Assembly: GCF_021789315.1 (NCBI RefSeq)
Contig: NZ_CP084561.1
Location: 2,914,001-2,978,000 of the forward strand
Length of the DNA: 64,000 nt
Direction of reading: 5' to 3'
DNA from: Arthrobacter sp. FW305-BF8
Lineage (GTDB): Bacteria; Actinomycetota; Actinomycetes; Actinomycetales; Micrococcaceae
Below the pieces are notes generated by a model. That model saw nothing but the letters and a program-made list of their open reading frames with translations, did no database searches and was not told the origin of the DNA. Positions 44,993-53,595 of this stretch are shown here, piece after piece. The first letter of the stretch is position 1; each line of letters begins with the position of its first letter. The translations under genes and the position numbers were made by a program.

Positions 44993-45925
44993 ATGGACCA
45001 GCCGTCCTTCCCACGGCGACGCATGCTGCAGCTGGCAGGTATGGCTGCCGGCCTGACTGCAGCCGGCTCGTCGGCCTGCACGGCCCCGGCACCGCCGGTT
45101 CCCGGCCCCACAACGACGGCGGCCATCCCGCCGGGTCCCCCGTCGGCACTTTCGGCATCCGCAGTGCCCCCGCCCAGCTCGTCCCCTTCCAGATTGCCCC
45201 TGTCCAGCGTGTTGACCCGGACAGGCTCTTTTAGCTCCCGCTTCCGCCCGGCGGCCACCACCCACTGGTCCCTGGCGGTGCCGCTTCCGGAGCAGGCCAA
45301 CCAGGTGCTGCCGGTGGCGGTCTTCCTGCATGGCCTGGGCGGCAGCAGCGAGGTGCTACTGCGTGACCTCGTTGCTGACCAGGCCCTGCAGCGCCATCTG
45401 GACGACGGCGGCCAGCCCTTTGGGATTGCTGCCGTGGACGGCGGCGACTCCTGGTGGCATGCCCGCGCTGACGGCAGCGATACGCAGTCGATGCTGGTGC
45501 TGGAGTTCCTGCCGTTCCTGGCCGAGCAGGGGTTCGACCTCGGAAGGGTCGGCCTCCTCGGCACGTCGATGGGAGGGTTCGGCGCCCTCCTCCTGGCGTC
45601 CCGGGGCAGGGTGTCCGGGCTCCGCGCCGTTGCGGCCATGAGCCCGGCCGTCTGGTCCAGTTACGACGCGGGGATGCAGGGCGCCTTCGACGGCCCGGCT
45701 GATTTCGCGGCGAACAACGTTTTCGCGCTCCGTCCCCGGCTTGCAGCGATTTCCAAGCGGATCGACTGCGGCACTGAGGATGAACTCGCGTCGGCGGTGC
45801 GCCAGTACCGTTCAGGACTTCCCGGCCGGGTGGAGGGAGGCTTTCAGCCCGGCGGCCACGACAGCCTGTACTGGCGGTCGGTCCTCCCGGACGTGCTGGA
45901 CTTCCTGGGCCGCCACCTGGACTGA
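44993..45925 (+). CDS. exported alpha/beta-hydrolase (esterase D-like)
   Basis: A 310-residue protein with a twin-arginine-like or lipoprotein N-terminus (R-R-R-M-L-Q-L-A-G; A-A-G-S-S-A-C at about 23-29), a Pro/Thr/Ser-rich linker to about 75, then an alpha/beta-hydrolase domain. V-A-V-F-L-H-G-L-G-G is the oxyanion loop, G-T-S-M-G-G at about 190-195 the nucleophile Ser, and G-G-H-D-S-L-Y-W contains the catalytic His. It resembles the esterase family of feruloyl esterases and mycolyltransferases. The substrate is unknown. Confidence 0.85.
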   Translation: MDQPSFPRRRMLQLAGMAAGLTAAGSSACTAPAPPVPGPTTTAAIPPGPPSALSASAVPPPSSSPSRLPLSSVLTRTGSFSSRFRPAATTHWSLAVPLPEQANQVLPVAVFLHGLGGSSEVLLRDLVADQALQRHLDDGGQPFGIAAVDGGDSWWHARADGSDTQSMLVLEFLPFLAEQGFDLGRVGLLGTSMGGFGALLLASRGRVSGLRAVAAMSPAVWSSYDAGMQGAFDGPADFAANNVFALRPRLAAISKRIDCGTEDELASAVRQYRSGLPGRVEGGFQPGGHDSLYWRSVLPDVLDFLGRHLD

Positions 45926-45945
45926 TCCCGCGCGCACCCGGCCGG

Positions 45946-45951
45946 TAAGAT
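45946..45951 (+). promoter_or_regulatory. -10 element TAAGAT, leaderless start of yaaA
   Basis: TAAGAT, six bases (CGTACG), then GTG at 45958. Confidence 0.6.
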
Positions 45952-45957
45952 CGTACG

Positions 45958-46722
45958 GTGCTGATTCTGCTCCCCCCATCCGAAGGCAAGACTCCGGCCG
46001 TCCGCGGTGACGCCATGGACTGGGCTTCGTTGAGTTTCCCCGCGCTGAACACCTACCGGGCCAAGGTGCTCGACGCGCTGGGGACGGTCAGTGCGCATGA
46101 GGACGCCCTCGCCTTGCTGGGCGTCGGCGCCTCCCTTAAGGACGACGTCGAACGCAACACCCGGCTCCACGCCGAACCGGCGGCCCCGGCGCACCAGGTG
46201 TATTCGGGTGTGCTGTACGACGCCCTGGGCTACCGGTCGATGACGCCGGCGCAGCGGCGCCGGGCGGATGAATCGGTGCTGGTCATCTCCGCGCTGTGGG
46301 GCGCCATCCGGTTCGCCGACTCCGTGCCCGCCTACCGGCTGTCCATGTCAACGGCACTGCCCGACGTCGGACGCCTCGCCTCATTCTGGAAACCGCAGCT
46401 GACCGATGCCCTGGGCGGAATGGCCGGCGGCCAGCTGCTGGTCGATTGCCGGTCCAGCACGTACGCCGCCGCCTGGACTCCCCCGCCGGCAGACACCGTG
46501 GCGGTCAACGTCTTCACTGAAGTCAATGGGACGCGCAAGGTGGTCAGCCACTTCGCCAAGCACACCCGGGGCGAGCTGGCCCGGCACCTGCTGACGCGGC
46601 GGGGCAAGGCCCCGCAAACCCCCGAGCAGCTGCGGAAGGCCGCGGCCGAGAAGTGGCAGGCCGAACTCGTTCCGGGCACGGCACGCAAGGCCCACGCCCT
46701 GAACATCATCCTGCCGGGCTGA
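45958..46722 (+). CDS. yaaA: peroxide stress protein YaaA (UPF0246)
   Basis: In E. coli YaaA lowers free iron during peroxide stress and binds DNA. The 254-residue protein shows the family start L-I-L-L-P-P-S-E-G-K, V-Y-S-G-V-L-Y-D-A-L-G and L-W-G-A-I-R, and L-L-V-D-C-R-S-S-T-Y-A. GTG start with a leaderless -10. The next gene converges across a long palindrome. Confidence 0.92.
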   Translation: MLILLPPSEGKTPAVRGDAMDWASLSFPALNTYRAKVLDALGTVSAHEDALALLGVGASLKDDVERNTRLHAEPAAPAHQVYSGVLYDALGYRSMTPAQRRRADESVLVISALWGAIRFADSVPAYRLSMSTALPDVGRLASFWKPQLTDALGGMAGGQLLVDCRSSTYAAAWTPPPADTVAVNVFTEVNGTRKVVSHFAKHTRGELARHLLTRRGKAPQTPEQLRKAAAEKWQAELVPGTARKAHALNIILPG

Positions 46723-46789
46723 CCCAACTGGCTCGCATTTGATGTCGTTTTGAGCCCTCAAAACGACATCTACTGCCAGTCAGTTGGGT
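46722..46789. repeat. mosaic palindrome between convergent genes (element 2)
   Basis: Outer arms ACCCAACTG and CAGTTGGGT flank a perfect inner 14-bp stem (46741-46754 with 46757-46770, loop CC). It shares CCCTCAAAAC and ACTGGCAG with the element at 1040-1106. The minus-strand gene ends 7 bases further. Confidence 0.8.
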
Positions 46790-46796
46790 GAGGCGA

Positions 46797-47534
46797 TCAG
46801 ACCCACTCGGCCGAGCGCACCAGGATGCAGCCGGAGTCCGGGCAGAACACGATGTCGTCCTCGGCGGCGGCCTTGATCTCGGCCAGGTCGCCGGGGCTCA
46901 GCTGCATGCCCGATCCTTCCGACGTCCCGTGGAAGAGCCGCGCCGCGCCTACTCCGCGCCTGGCCAGCGTCTTCTCGTAGATCGTAAGCATCCCGCCGTC
47001 CAGCCCCGCTGCGAACTCTGCTCTTTGGCCGCGGACTACTGTCTCTTCAGCGTTGATCTCCGCAATCTGCTCATCGAGCTCGGCACGGATCCCGCCAAAT
47101 GAACCCTGGATGTCGTCCACGATGCTCTGCTGGGCGGCCTGGCGTTCGCGCAGGACATCCAGCCGCTCGAGGACCTCGAGTTCCACGTCCTCCAGGTCTG
47201 AACGGCGCTTGTTGAGCGAGGCTATGTCCTTCTGCAGGGCGACGAGGTCCTTGGAGAGGCCGGTTCCGCTGTTGAGCTTTGCCTCGTCCCGTTCGATGCG
47301 GGTAGCCACCTGCTCCACGTCGGCTTCGGCCCGCTTCAGCTCCGCTTCGGCGTCGTGGACGGCCAGTTTCGCGGCGCCCAGCTCACCGGTGGCCACGCTG
47401 AGGGCGGCCTCAAGATCGGTGATCCGGGGATCGGATTCAAGGGCACGGCGGCGGTTGGACAGTGACTTCAGCCGGGCGTCCAAGCCTTGGAGCTCGAGCA
47501 ACTTCAATTGTTCCGCCGGTGCTGCCTTGGCCAC
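46797..47534 (-). CDS. CT398-like coiled-coil protein with degenerate zinc ribbon
   Basis: A 245-residue protein: long coiled coil from about 10 to 175 (heptad Leu, many Glu/Arg), then a C-terminal small domain. In homologues the end is a zinc ribbon with two C-x-x-C pairs. Here the first pair is absent (F-H-G-T-S-E-G-S-G-M) and the second is C-P-D-S-G-C, so metal binding is doubtful. It lies next to the Nif3 gene as in many actinobacteria. Proposed roles involve protein complexes at ribosome or flagellum-like sites; none is established here. Confidence 0.85.
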   Translation of the reverse strand: MAKAAPAEQLKLLELQGLDARLKSLSNRRRALESDPRITDLEAALSVATGELGAAKLAVHDAEAELKRAEADVEQVATRIERDEAKLNSGTGLSKDLVALQKDIASLNKRRSDLEDVELEVLERLDVLRERQAAQQSIVDDIQGSFGGIRAELDEQIAEINAEETVVRGQRAEFAAGLDGGMLTIYEKTLARRGVGAARLFHGTSEGSGMQLSPGDLAEIKAAAEDDIVFCPDSGCILVRSAEWV

Positions 47535-47715
47535 GTTTTACCTCCGCTTGATCCCATCCGGCTCCGGCCGGCACCCCCGTTGGGGGTTTTCTAGACTCTA
47601 GCGCCTAACGCGCTCCCCAGCCTCGCTACGCATCCCCACCGGCTCCCAAACCTCGCTGCGCTCGGTGCGGGCCCCTCGCCGGCGTGGGCCCTGCGATGGA
47701 CTTCGCGCGACAGGC

Positions 47716-48624
47716 TTAGCCGGGAGTGAGGATGAAGTCCCATGGATCGCTGTTGGTGGTGCTCACCCGTATTTCGACGTCGAGGCCCTGGTCCGCAAGC
47801 ACGTTGCCCAGCGCTTCGGCCGCGGCCGGGAGCCACAGCCATTCGCTGGCGAAGTGCGAGACGTCGATGAGGTACGGGCGGTCATTGACAGCAGCCTCCC
47901 TGGCTTCCGAGGCCGGGTGGTGGCGCAGGTCCGCGGTGACGTACAGGTCTGCGTTGCTGGCCCGGACCTCGTCAAAGAGGGAATCCCCGGCCCCGCCGCA
48001 CACCGCGACCCGCTGCACGAGGCCGTCCTTGTCCCCGGACACGCGCACCCCTCCCGCCACGGCCGGGAGGATGCCGAAAACGCGCGCGGCGAAATCGCCC
48101 AGCGTCATGGACTCGCTCAAGTCCCCGACCCGCCCGATGCCTTCCTCCGGAAGACCGTCGGCTGCGGGAGTCAGTGGCGATACGTTTTCCAGGCCCAGGG
48201 CGTCGGCCAGTACATCGGAAACGCCGCCCACTGCCGAGTCGCCGTTGGTGTGGACCGTCAGCAGTGCCGTTCCGGATTCGATCAGGCGGTGGACGGCCCG
48301 GCCTTTGGGGGTGTTGGCGGCAACCGAGGTGACCCCCTTGAGGAGCAGGGGGTGATGGGTGATGAGCAGCTCCGCGCCCCATTCAATAGCCTCGTCGATG
48401 ACCTCGATGGTGGGGTCCAAGGCGAACATCACGCGCGTAACGTCGGCGGACGGATGGCCGGCCACGAGGCCCACCTCGTCCCATGACTCTGCCAGCGACT
48501 CCGGCCAGAGTTCCTCCACGGCCAGCATGAGCTGCCCCAGGGTTGCAGCGGCGGGTGACTCCGCGGCGTCGGGAGCGTCTTCCGGTTCCGCTGCAACGTC
48601 ACTGTTCACAGGTTCCATACTCAT
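47716..48624 (-). CDS. Nif3-like dinuclear metal-binding protein
   Basis: A 302-residue member of the NIF3/YbgI family, hexameric toroids with a two-metal site (GTP cyclohydrolase I type 2-like). The first metal motif is L-L-I-T-H-H-P-L-L (about 85-93), another is H-T-N-G-D, and the late I-D-V-S-H-F-A-S-E supplies His/Glu. The N-terminal 27 residues are an acidic extension. It is probably cotranscribed with the downstream coiled-coil gene (182 bases apart). TAGGGT 6 bases upstream of the ATG suggests a leaderless start. Confidence 0.93.
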   Translation of the reverse strand: MSMEPVNSDVAAEPEDAPDAAESPAAATLGQLMLAVEELWPESLAESWDEVGLVAGHPSADVTRVMFALDPTIEVIDEAIEWGAELLITHHPLLLKGVTSVAANTPKGRAVHRLIESGTALLTVHTNGDSAVGGVSDVLADALGLENVSPLTPAADGLPEEGIGRVGDLSESMTLGDFAARVFGILPAVAGGVRVSGDKDGLVQRVAVCGGAGDSLFDEVRASNADLYVTADLRHHPASEAREAAVNDRPYLIDVSHFASEWLWLPAAAEALGNVLADQGLDVEIRVSTTNSDPWDFILTPG

Positions 48625-48630
48625 ATTTTT

Positions 48631-48636
48631 ACCCTA
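48631..48636 (-). promoter_or_regulatory. -10 element TAGGGT, leaderless start
   Basis: On the minus strand TAGGGT, six bases (AAAAAT), then ATG at 48624. Confidence 0.55.
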
Positions 48637-48708
48637 CAGTCGGCTCTGGCCTGTGCCCGGTATATGACCCTAGGGTTGGCTGGGGAATCATTGGCGGCCG
48701 CTGACCAT

Positions 48709-48738
48709 TAAAGAGGACATGAGTAAAGAGGACATGAG
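48709..48738. repeat. perfect 15-bp tandem duplication of the msrA start region
   Basis: TAAAGAGGACATGAG occurs twice in succession (48709-48723, 48724-48738), duplicating both the AGAGG and the start codon in frame. Confidence 0.9.
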
Positions 48739-49258
48739 AACTTTTGTGCTTGGCGGGGGCTGCTTCTGGTGCCTGGACGCCGTCTACCAGAAAACGAAGG
48801 GCGTCACGTCCGTGGTTTCGGGGTACACCGGCGGCCATGAGCGCAACCCGGATTACTACTCCGTTTGCTCCGGCACCACGGGGCACGCGGAGGTGGTGGC
48901 CGTGACCTTCGATGAGGATGTCATCCCGGCCGAGGTCATCCTGGACATGTTCTTCGCCCTGCACGACCCCACCACGCTCAACCGGCAGGGGTACGACGTC
49001 GGCACGCAGTACCGTTCGTCAATGTTTTACGAGACCACCGAGGAGAAGATCCTCTTCGAGGAGGCGATCGAACGGAACCAGGCGCTCTGGTCCCGGCCGA
49101 TTGTGACCGAGGTCAGCCGGCTCCCTGTGTTCTTTCCGGCGGAGGACATCCACCAGGACTACTACGCCAAGTTCCCTGAGCAGGGGTATTGCCAGGTCAT
49201 TATTAACCCGAAGCTGGCCAAGGCCCGGAAATATTACTCTGCATGGCTTAATGCGTAG
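48734..49258 (+). CDS. msrA: peptide methionine sulfoxide reductase MsrA
   Basis: Reduces methionine-S-sulfoxide in proteins. The 174-residue protein has G-G-G-C-F-W-C (Cys10 catalytic, Cys13), G-Y-T-G-G-H and A-E-V-V-A-V-T-F-D, plus H-Q-D-Y-Y. The start is ambiguous: two in-frame ATGs (48719 and 48734) result from a 15-bp duplication; the second gives the usual family start M-R-T-F-V-L-G-G-G, the first adds M-S-K-E-D. It is followed by cysK and cysE on the same strand, but with its own stop-to-start gap of 67 bases. Confidence 0.95.
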   Translation: MRTFVLGGGCFWCLDAVYQKTKGVTSVVSGYTGGHERNPDYYSVCSGTTGHAEVVAVTFDEDVIPAEVILDMFFALHDPTTLNRQGYDVGTQYRSSMFYETTEEKILFEEAIERNQALWSRPIVTEVSRLPVFFPAEDIHQDYYAKFPEQGYCQVIINPKLAKARKYYSAWLNA

Positions 49259-49325
49259 CAGCGGCGCTGACCCCCTCGTTAGGCTGACCAAAGTATTCCT
49301 TCCTGAGAGATAGGCGCAAGTACAC

Positions 49326-50261
49326 ATGGCACGGATCTACGACGATGTAACACAGCTGGTGGGCGGCACCCCGCTGGTCAAGCTCAACCGCCTGACGGAA
49401 GGCCTGGACGCCACCGTTGCGGTCAAGCTTGAGTTCTACAACCCGGCCAACAGCGTTAAGGACCGCATCGGCGTCGCAATCATCGACGCCGCTGAGAAGT
49501 CCGGCGTGCTGAAGCCGGGCGGAACCATCGTCGAAGGCACCTCCGGCAACACCGGCATCGCCCTGGCCATGGTGGGCGCAGCCCGCGGCTACAAGGTCAT
49601 CCTGACCATGCCGGAAACCATGTCCACCGAGCGCCGTGTGATGCTCCGTGCCTTCGGCGCCGAGATCGTGCTGACCCCGGGTTCCGAAGGCATGCGTGGC
49701 GCAGTGGAGAAAGCCCAGGAGATCGTCGCCAACACGGAGAATTCCATCTGGGCCCAGCAGTTCGCCAACGAGGCCAACCCGCAGATCCACCGTGAAACCA
49801 CGGCCGAGGAAGTCTGGGCCGACACCGACGGCAAGGTAGACATCTTTGTCTCCGGCATCGGCACCGGCGGGACCATCACCGGCGTCGGGCAGGTCCTGAA
49901 GGAGCGCAAGCCGGGCGTCCAGATCGTGGCCGTTGAACCCAAGGACTCCGCCATTTTGAACGGCGGTGCCCCCGGCCCGCACAAGATCCAGGGCCTCGGC
50001 GCCAACTTCATCCCGGAACTCCTGGACACCAACGTCTACGATGAGGTCCTCGACGCCACCCTGGAGGACTCGGTGGCCGTGGCCCGCGAGCTCGGCATCA
50101 AGGAAGGCATCCTGGGCGGCATCTCCTCGGGCGCCATCGTGTGGGGCGCCCTCGAACTGGCCAAGCGCCCGGAAAACGCCGGCAAGCTGATCGTGGCGGT
50201 CGTCTGCGACTTCGGTGAGCGTTACATCTCCACCGTGCTCTATGACGACATCCGGGGCTAG
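49326..50261 (+). CDS. cysK: cysteine synthase A (O-acetylserine sulfhydrylase)
   Basis: PLP enzyme converting O-acetylserine and sulfide to cysteine. The 311-residue protein has the PLP Lys45 in N-S-V-K-D-R, the T-S-G-N-T-G substrate loop, G-I-G-T-G-G-T-I-T-G and the Ser loop G-I-S-S-G-A near the C-terminus. cysE follows after 41 bases, so the two steps of cysteine synthesis are linked and CysK-CysE complex formation is likely. In actinobacteria the product feeds mycothiol synthesis. Confidence 0.97.
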   Translation: MARIYDDVTQLVGGTPLVKLNRLTEGLDATVAVKLEFYNPANSVKDRIGVAIIDAAEKSGVLKPGGTIVEGTSGNTGIALAMVGAARGYKVILTMPETMSTERRVMLRAFGAEIVLTPGSEGMRGAVEKAQEIVANTENSIWAQQFANEANPQIHRETTAEEVWADTDGKVDIFVSGIGTGGTITGVGQVLKERKPGVQIVAVEPKDSAILNGGAPGPHKIQGLGANFIPELLDTNVYDEVLDATLEDSVAVARELGIKEGILGGISSGAIVWGALELAKRPENAGKLIVAVVCDFGERYISTVLYDDIRG

Positions 50262-50302
50262 ACCTTAGCCAGCCGCTTTCCGTTTCCTGTAGAAAGATCT
50301 TT

Positions 50303-50887
50303 GTGGGTTTCTTCGCAAGACTTAAGGAAGACCTCGACGCCGCCCGGTCCCACGACCCGGCGGCTCGAGGTTCTTTTGAGAACTTTTTCGCGTACTCCGG
50401 GCTGCACGCCATCTGGGCGCACCGCCTGACGCACAAGCTGTGGCAGGACCCGTCCACGCGGTTCCCGGCCCGGCTCATTTCGCAGCTGACACGCTTCCTG
50501 ACGGGCATCGAAATCCATCCGGGTGCCACGATCGGACGCCGCTTTTTCATCGACCACGGCATGGGCGTGGTCATCGGCGAAACGGCCGAAATCGGCGAGG
50601 ACGTCATGATCTACCATGGCGTCACTCTCGGCGGCCGCTCCCTCGCGAAGGTCAAGCGCCACCCCACCATCGGGGACCGGGTGACCATCGGCGCTGGGGC
50701 CAAAGTCCTGGGACCGATCACCATCGGCAACGACAGCGCCGTGGGGGCGAACGCCGTCGTGGTCAAGGACGCCCCGGCGGAGTCCATAATCACCGGCATC
50801 CCCGCGAGCTGGCGGCACCGCGACGCCCTGCGGGAAACCAAGCCCGCCGTGGACCCGGCCGAGTATTACATCGAATACAGGATCTGA
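50303..50887 (+). CDS. cysE: serine O-acetyltransferase
   Basis: Makes O-acetylserine from serine and acetyl-CoA. The 194-residue short form (EpsC type) has an N-terminal helical part and a left-handed beta-helix of hexapeptide repeats (I-H-P-G-A-T-I-G, D-H-G-M-G-V-V-I-G, G-V-T-L-G-G). It ends Y-Y-I-E-Y-R-I, consistent with a C-terminal Ile that docks into CysK. GTG start; TAGAAA at 50290-50295 lies 7 bases upstream and could give an internal leaderless transcript. Confidence 0.95.
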   Translation: MGFFARLKEDLDAARSHDPAARGSFENFFAYSGLHAIWAHRLTHKLWQDPSTRFPARLISQLTRFLTGIEIHPGATIGRRFFIDHGMGVVIGETAEIGEDVMIYHGVTLGGRSLAKVKRHPTIGDRVTIGAGAKVLGPITIGNDSAVGANAVVVKDAPAESIITGIPASWRHRDALRETKPAVDPAEYYIEYRI

Positions 50888-50929
50888 TCCCTTACGTCGG
50901 AGCGCCTGTGCTTTTAGGCGCCGGCCGGC

Positions 50930-51763
50930 TCAGCGGGCCACGCGTTTCAGCACCGCCGTCACCGCCAGGTCGTAGACCCGGTCGGGCAGGAGCCGCCGCA
51001 GTCCCGTGATGGCAGCGGCACCCCTGCCCACCGGGTAGCGGGTCCGGGGACGGGCGGCGGTGGCGGCCTGCAGCACCGCTCCGGCGACGACGTGGGGCTG
51101 GGTGGACGTCGCAGGCCTCCCCGTGGACGTGAGCACGGCCGCCATCTCCCTCGCCTGGGCCGCGTACGGCCCGTCGCCCGAGCCGGCCAGCAGCCCCGCG
51201 GCCGCAATGCGGCCCCACTCGGTGACCGTGCTGGCGGGCTCGATGATGGACACGCTGATCCCGTGCGGTTTCAGTTCCAGCCGCAGCGCATCGCTGAGTC
51301 CTTCCACGGCGAACTTGGTGGCGTGGTACCAGGTGCCGAGCGGCTCATAGAACTTGCCTCCGATGGAGGAAATGTTGATGATCCTGCCCCTCCCCGCGGC
51401 ACGCATTGAGGGCAGGACCAGCTGCGTCATCCGCGCCAGGCCAAAGACGTTCACGTCGAACTGCCGGCGGCCTTCCGCCAGTTCCATCTCCTCCAGCGCA
51501 CCGAAGGAGCCGAACCCGGCATTATTCACCAGGACGTCGATCCGCCCCTGCTCCCGGGTGACCGTGGCCACCAGGCTCTGCATGGACGCGTCATCCGTGA
51601 CGTCCAGCGGCAGGACCCTTATCCCCAACGCCTTGAGCGGTTCCATCCTGTCCACCCGCCTGGCTCCGGCGTAGACGGTGAACCCCTTGGCGCTGAGGAG
51701 CTTCGCCGACTCGAAGCCGATGCCGGTGGAGGCTCCGGTGACAATCGCAACGGGCTGGGACAC
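50930..51763 (-). CDS. SDR family oxidoreductase
   Basis: A 277-residue classical SDR: T-G-A-S-T-G-I-G at 9-16, N-N-A-G-F-G near 81, catalytic Ser in I-S-S-I-G-G, and Y-H-A-T-K (Tyr/Lys) at about 150. The C-terminal region has an Arg-rich end (L-R-R-L-L-P-D-R-V-Y-D-L) found in retinol-dehydrogenase-like SDRs. It converges with cysE (42 bases). Substrate unknown. Confidence 0.87.
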   Translation of the reverse strand: MSQPVAIVTGASTGIGFESAKLLSAKGFTVYAGARRVDRMEPLKALGIRVLPLDVTDDASMQSLVATVTREQGRIDVLVNNAGFGSFGALEEMELAEGRRQFDVNVFGLARMTQLVLPSMRAAGRGRIINISSIGGKFYEPLGTWYHATKFAVEGLSDALRLELKPHGISVSIIEPASTVTEWGRIAAAGLLAGSGDGPYAAQAREMAAVLTSTGRPATSTQPHVVAGAVLQAATAARPRTRYPVGRGAAAITGLRRLLPDRVYDLAVTAVLKRVAR

Positions 51764-51851
51764 TCGGCACTCCTCGGGATAAATCGGCTGGAGGGGATCA
51801 GCTACGGGGCGGATCGGCGTCGCCCTGAAAAACGGCTGGAGCCGGACGCAC

Positions 51852-51895
51852 GAACGGCCGGCACCTCCCAGAGTATCCGGGAGGGCCGGCCGTTC
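51852..51895 (-). terminator. terminator of gnd
   Basis: GAACGGCCGGC and CCTCCC (51852-51869) pair with GGGAGG and GCCGGCCGTTC (51879-51895). It lies 21 bases after the gnd stop. Confidence 0.8.
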
Positions 51896-51916
51896 CTGCG
51901 TTATGCGCGGCTGTGG

Positions 51917-53353
51917 CTAGTGGGTGTCCACTGCCTCGACCTCGGACTTGTCCTCGCCCCACAGCGTGTGGAACGTGCCCTCGGCGTCGACGCGGCCGTA
52001 GGTGTGCGCGCCGAAGAGGTCGCGCTGGCCCTGGATGACCGCGGCGGCGAGGCGCTTGCGGCGCAGGCCGTCGTAGTAGGCCAGCGAGGAGGAGAACACC
52101 GGGACCGGGATGCCGAGCTGCACGGCGGTGGCCACCACGCGGCGCCAGGCCGGGAGTGCTTCGGCGATGGCCTTGGTGAAGGCCGGGGCAAACAGCAGGT
52201 TGGCCGGCTTCTGCTCCGCGGCGTAGGCCTTGGTGATTTCCTTGAGCAGCTCTGCACGGATGATGCAGCCGCCGCGCCACAGCGAGGCGATCTCGTCCAG
52301 CTTGAGGTCCCAGCCGTATTCCTTGGCGGAGGAAGTCAGCATGTCCAGGCCCTGGGCGTAGGAGACCAGCTTGGAGGCGTACAGCGCCTGGCGGACGTCC
52401 TCGACGAAGTTTTCGGGGATCTCGACGGCGATTTCCTCGCCGGCCAGCAGTTCCTGGCCGAGTTTGCGCTGCTCCGCCTGGGAGGACAGGGCGCGGGCGA
52501 AAACAGACTCGGCGATGCCTGAAACCGGGGAGCCCAGTTCGAGCGCGGAGATGACCGTCCAGCGGCCGGTGCCCTTCTGGCCGGCGGCGTCCACGACGAC
52601 GTCGACGAACGGCTTGCCGGTCTTGGCGTCCACGTGGCCGAGGACCTCTGCCGAGATTTCGATCAGGAAGGAGGCAAGCTCGCCCTTGTTCCAGTCGGCG
52701 AAGATCTTGGACTGTTCGGCGGGCTCGATGCCGGCGCCGGAGCGCAGGAGATCGAACGCCTCGCCGATGACCTGCATGTCGGCGTATTCAATGCCGTTGT
52801 GCACCATCTTGACGAAGTGGCCGGCGCCGTCGGTGCCGATCCAGGCGCAGCACGGCTGGCCGTCAACCTTGGCGGAGATCTTTTCCAGCAGCGGCCCGAG
52901 GGCGTCGTAGGACTCCCTGGAGCCGCCGGGCATGATGGACGGGCCGTTGAGGGCGCCTTCCTCACCGCCGGAGACGCCTACGCCCACGAAGTGCAGGTCC
53001 TTCTCGGCCAGCGCGGATTCCCGGCGGCGGGTGTCCTCGTAGTGCGAGTTGCCGGCGTCGATCACGATGTCGCCCGGTTCCAGCAGCGGAACGAGCTGGT
53101 CGATGACGGCGTCAACCGGTTTGCCGGCCTTGACCATGATGAGCACGCGGCGCGGCTTCTCCAGGGAGTCCACCAGCTCCTGCAGCGTTTCCGTGCGCAC
53201 GAAGTCGCCGTCCGTGCCGTGCTTCTCCAGGAGGGCGTCGGTCTTTTCAACCGAGCGGTTGTGCAGGGCAACGGTGAAGCCGTTGCGGGCCAGGTTGCGG
53301 GCGAGGTTGGCGCCCATCACCGCGAGGCCGGTGACACCGATGTGTGCTGACAT
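51917..53353 (-). CDS. gnd: 6-phosphogluconate dehydrogenase, decarboxylating
   Basis: Oxidises 6-phosphogluconate to ribulose 5-phosphate with NADP. The 478-residue protein is the long dimeric form: G-L-A-V-M-G-A-N-L-A-R-N at about 9-20, the substrate motif G-V-S-G-G-E-E-G-A, K-M-V-H-N-G-I-E-Y and the C-terminal S-S-L-A-Y-Y-D-G. Start at 53353 with GGAG 6 bases upstream; the longer frame reading from 53566 is not supported. The leader of about 80 bases contains TGCAA-N10-TTGCA, and a GntR regulator is divergent. It supplies the exit of the gluconate route in the neighbouring cluster. Confidence 0.97.
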   Translation of the reverse strand: MSAHIGVTGLAVMGANLARNLARNGFTVALHNRSVEKTDALLEKHGTDGDFVRTETLQELVDSLEKPRRVLIMVKAGKPVDAVIDQLVPLLEPGDIVIDAGNSHYEDTRRRESALAEKDLHFVGVGVSGGEEGALNGPSIMPGGSRESYDALGPLLEKISAKVDGQPCCAWIGTDGAGHFVKMVHNGIEYADMQVIGEAFDLLRSGAGIEPAEQSKIFADWNKGELASFLIEISAEVLGHVDAKTGKPFVDVVVDAAGQKGTGRWTVISALELGSPVSGIAESVFARALSSQAEQRKLGQELLAGEEIAVEIPENFVEDVRQALYASKLVSYAQGLDMLTSSAKEYGWDLKLDEIASLWRGGCIIRAELLKEITKAYAAEQKPANLLFAPAFTKAIAEALPAWRRVVATAVQLGIPVPVFSSSLAYYDGLRRKRLAAAVIQGQRDLFGAHTYGRVDAEGTFHTLWGEDKSEVEAVDTH

Positions 53354-53374
53354 CAAAAACTCCAATTCAGTGTG

Positions 53375-53456
53375 TGCAACATGTGTGCATTGCATCCCGC
53401 GGGTGCCGCGGAACACGCCTTGAGAAAAGTGGGCTGTGAATAAAGCATATATATTC
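53375..53456 (-). promoter_or_regulatory. gnd leader with direct/inverted repeats and AT-rich promoter
   Basis: TGCAA-N10-TTGCA (53375-53394) overlaps two TGTGTGCA direct repeats. Further out lies the AT-rich GAATA-N9-TATTC (53438-53456) with TATGCT on the minus strand as candidate -10. Both are candidate GntR sites. Confidence 0.4.
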
Positions 53457-53582
53457 GGGGACGAGTGCGAAAGCGGGTGACCACTCCTTGGACGCCAGCC
53501 GCGCCATAAAAAGTCTATGACGTGCCTCTCCCGCGGCGTCCAGACTCTTCCGGTTGCTGGGAACAAAGCCTTCCGGCCCGAT

Positions 53583-53588
53583 TATGCT
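53583..53588 (+). promoter_or_regulatory. -10 element TATGCT, leaderless start
   Basis: TATGCT, seven bases (TACCACT), then ATG at 53596. Confidence 0.55.
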
Positions 53589-53595
53589 TACCACT

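Noticed and set aside
47535..47715. CCCCCGTTGGGGGTTTT hairpin and CCTCGCTnCGC repeats in the gap before the coiled-coil gene
   Set aside because: The hairpin with T-tract points rightward where no gene ends, and the CCTCGCT motif copies are short and common in GC-rich DNA. Not enough to call a regulatory element.
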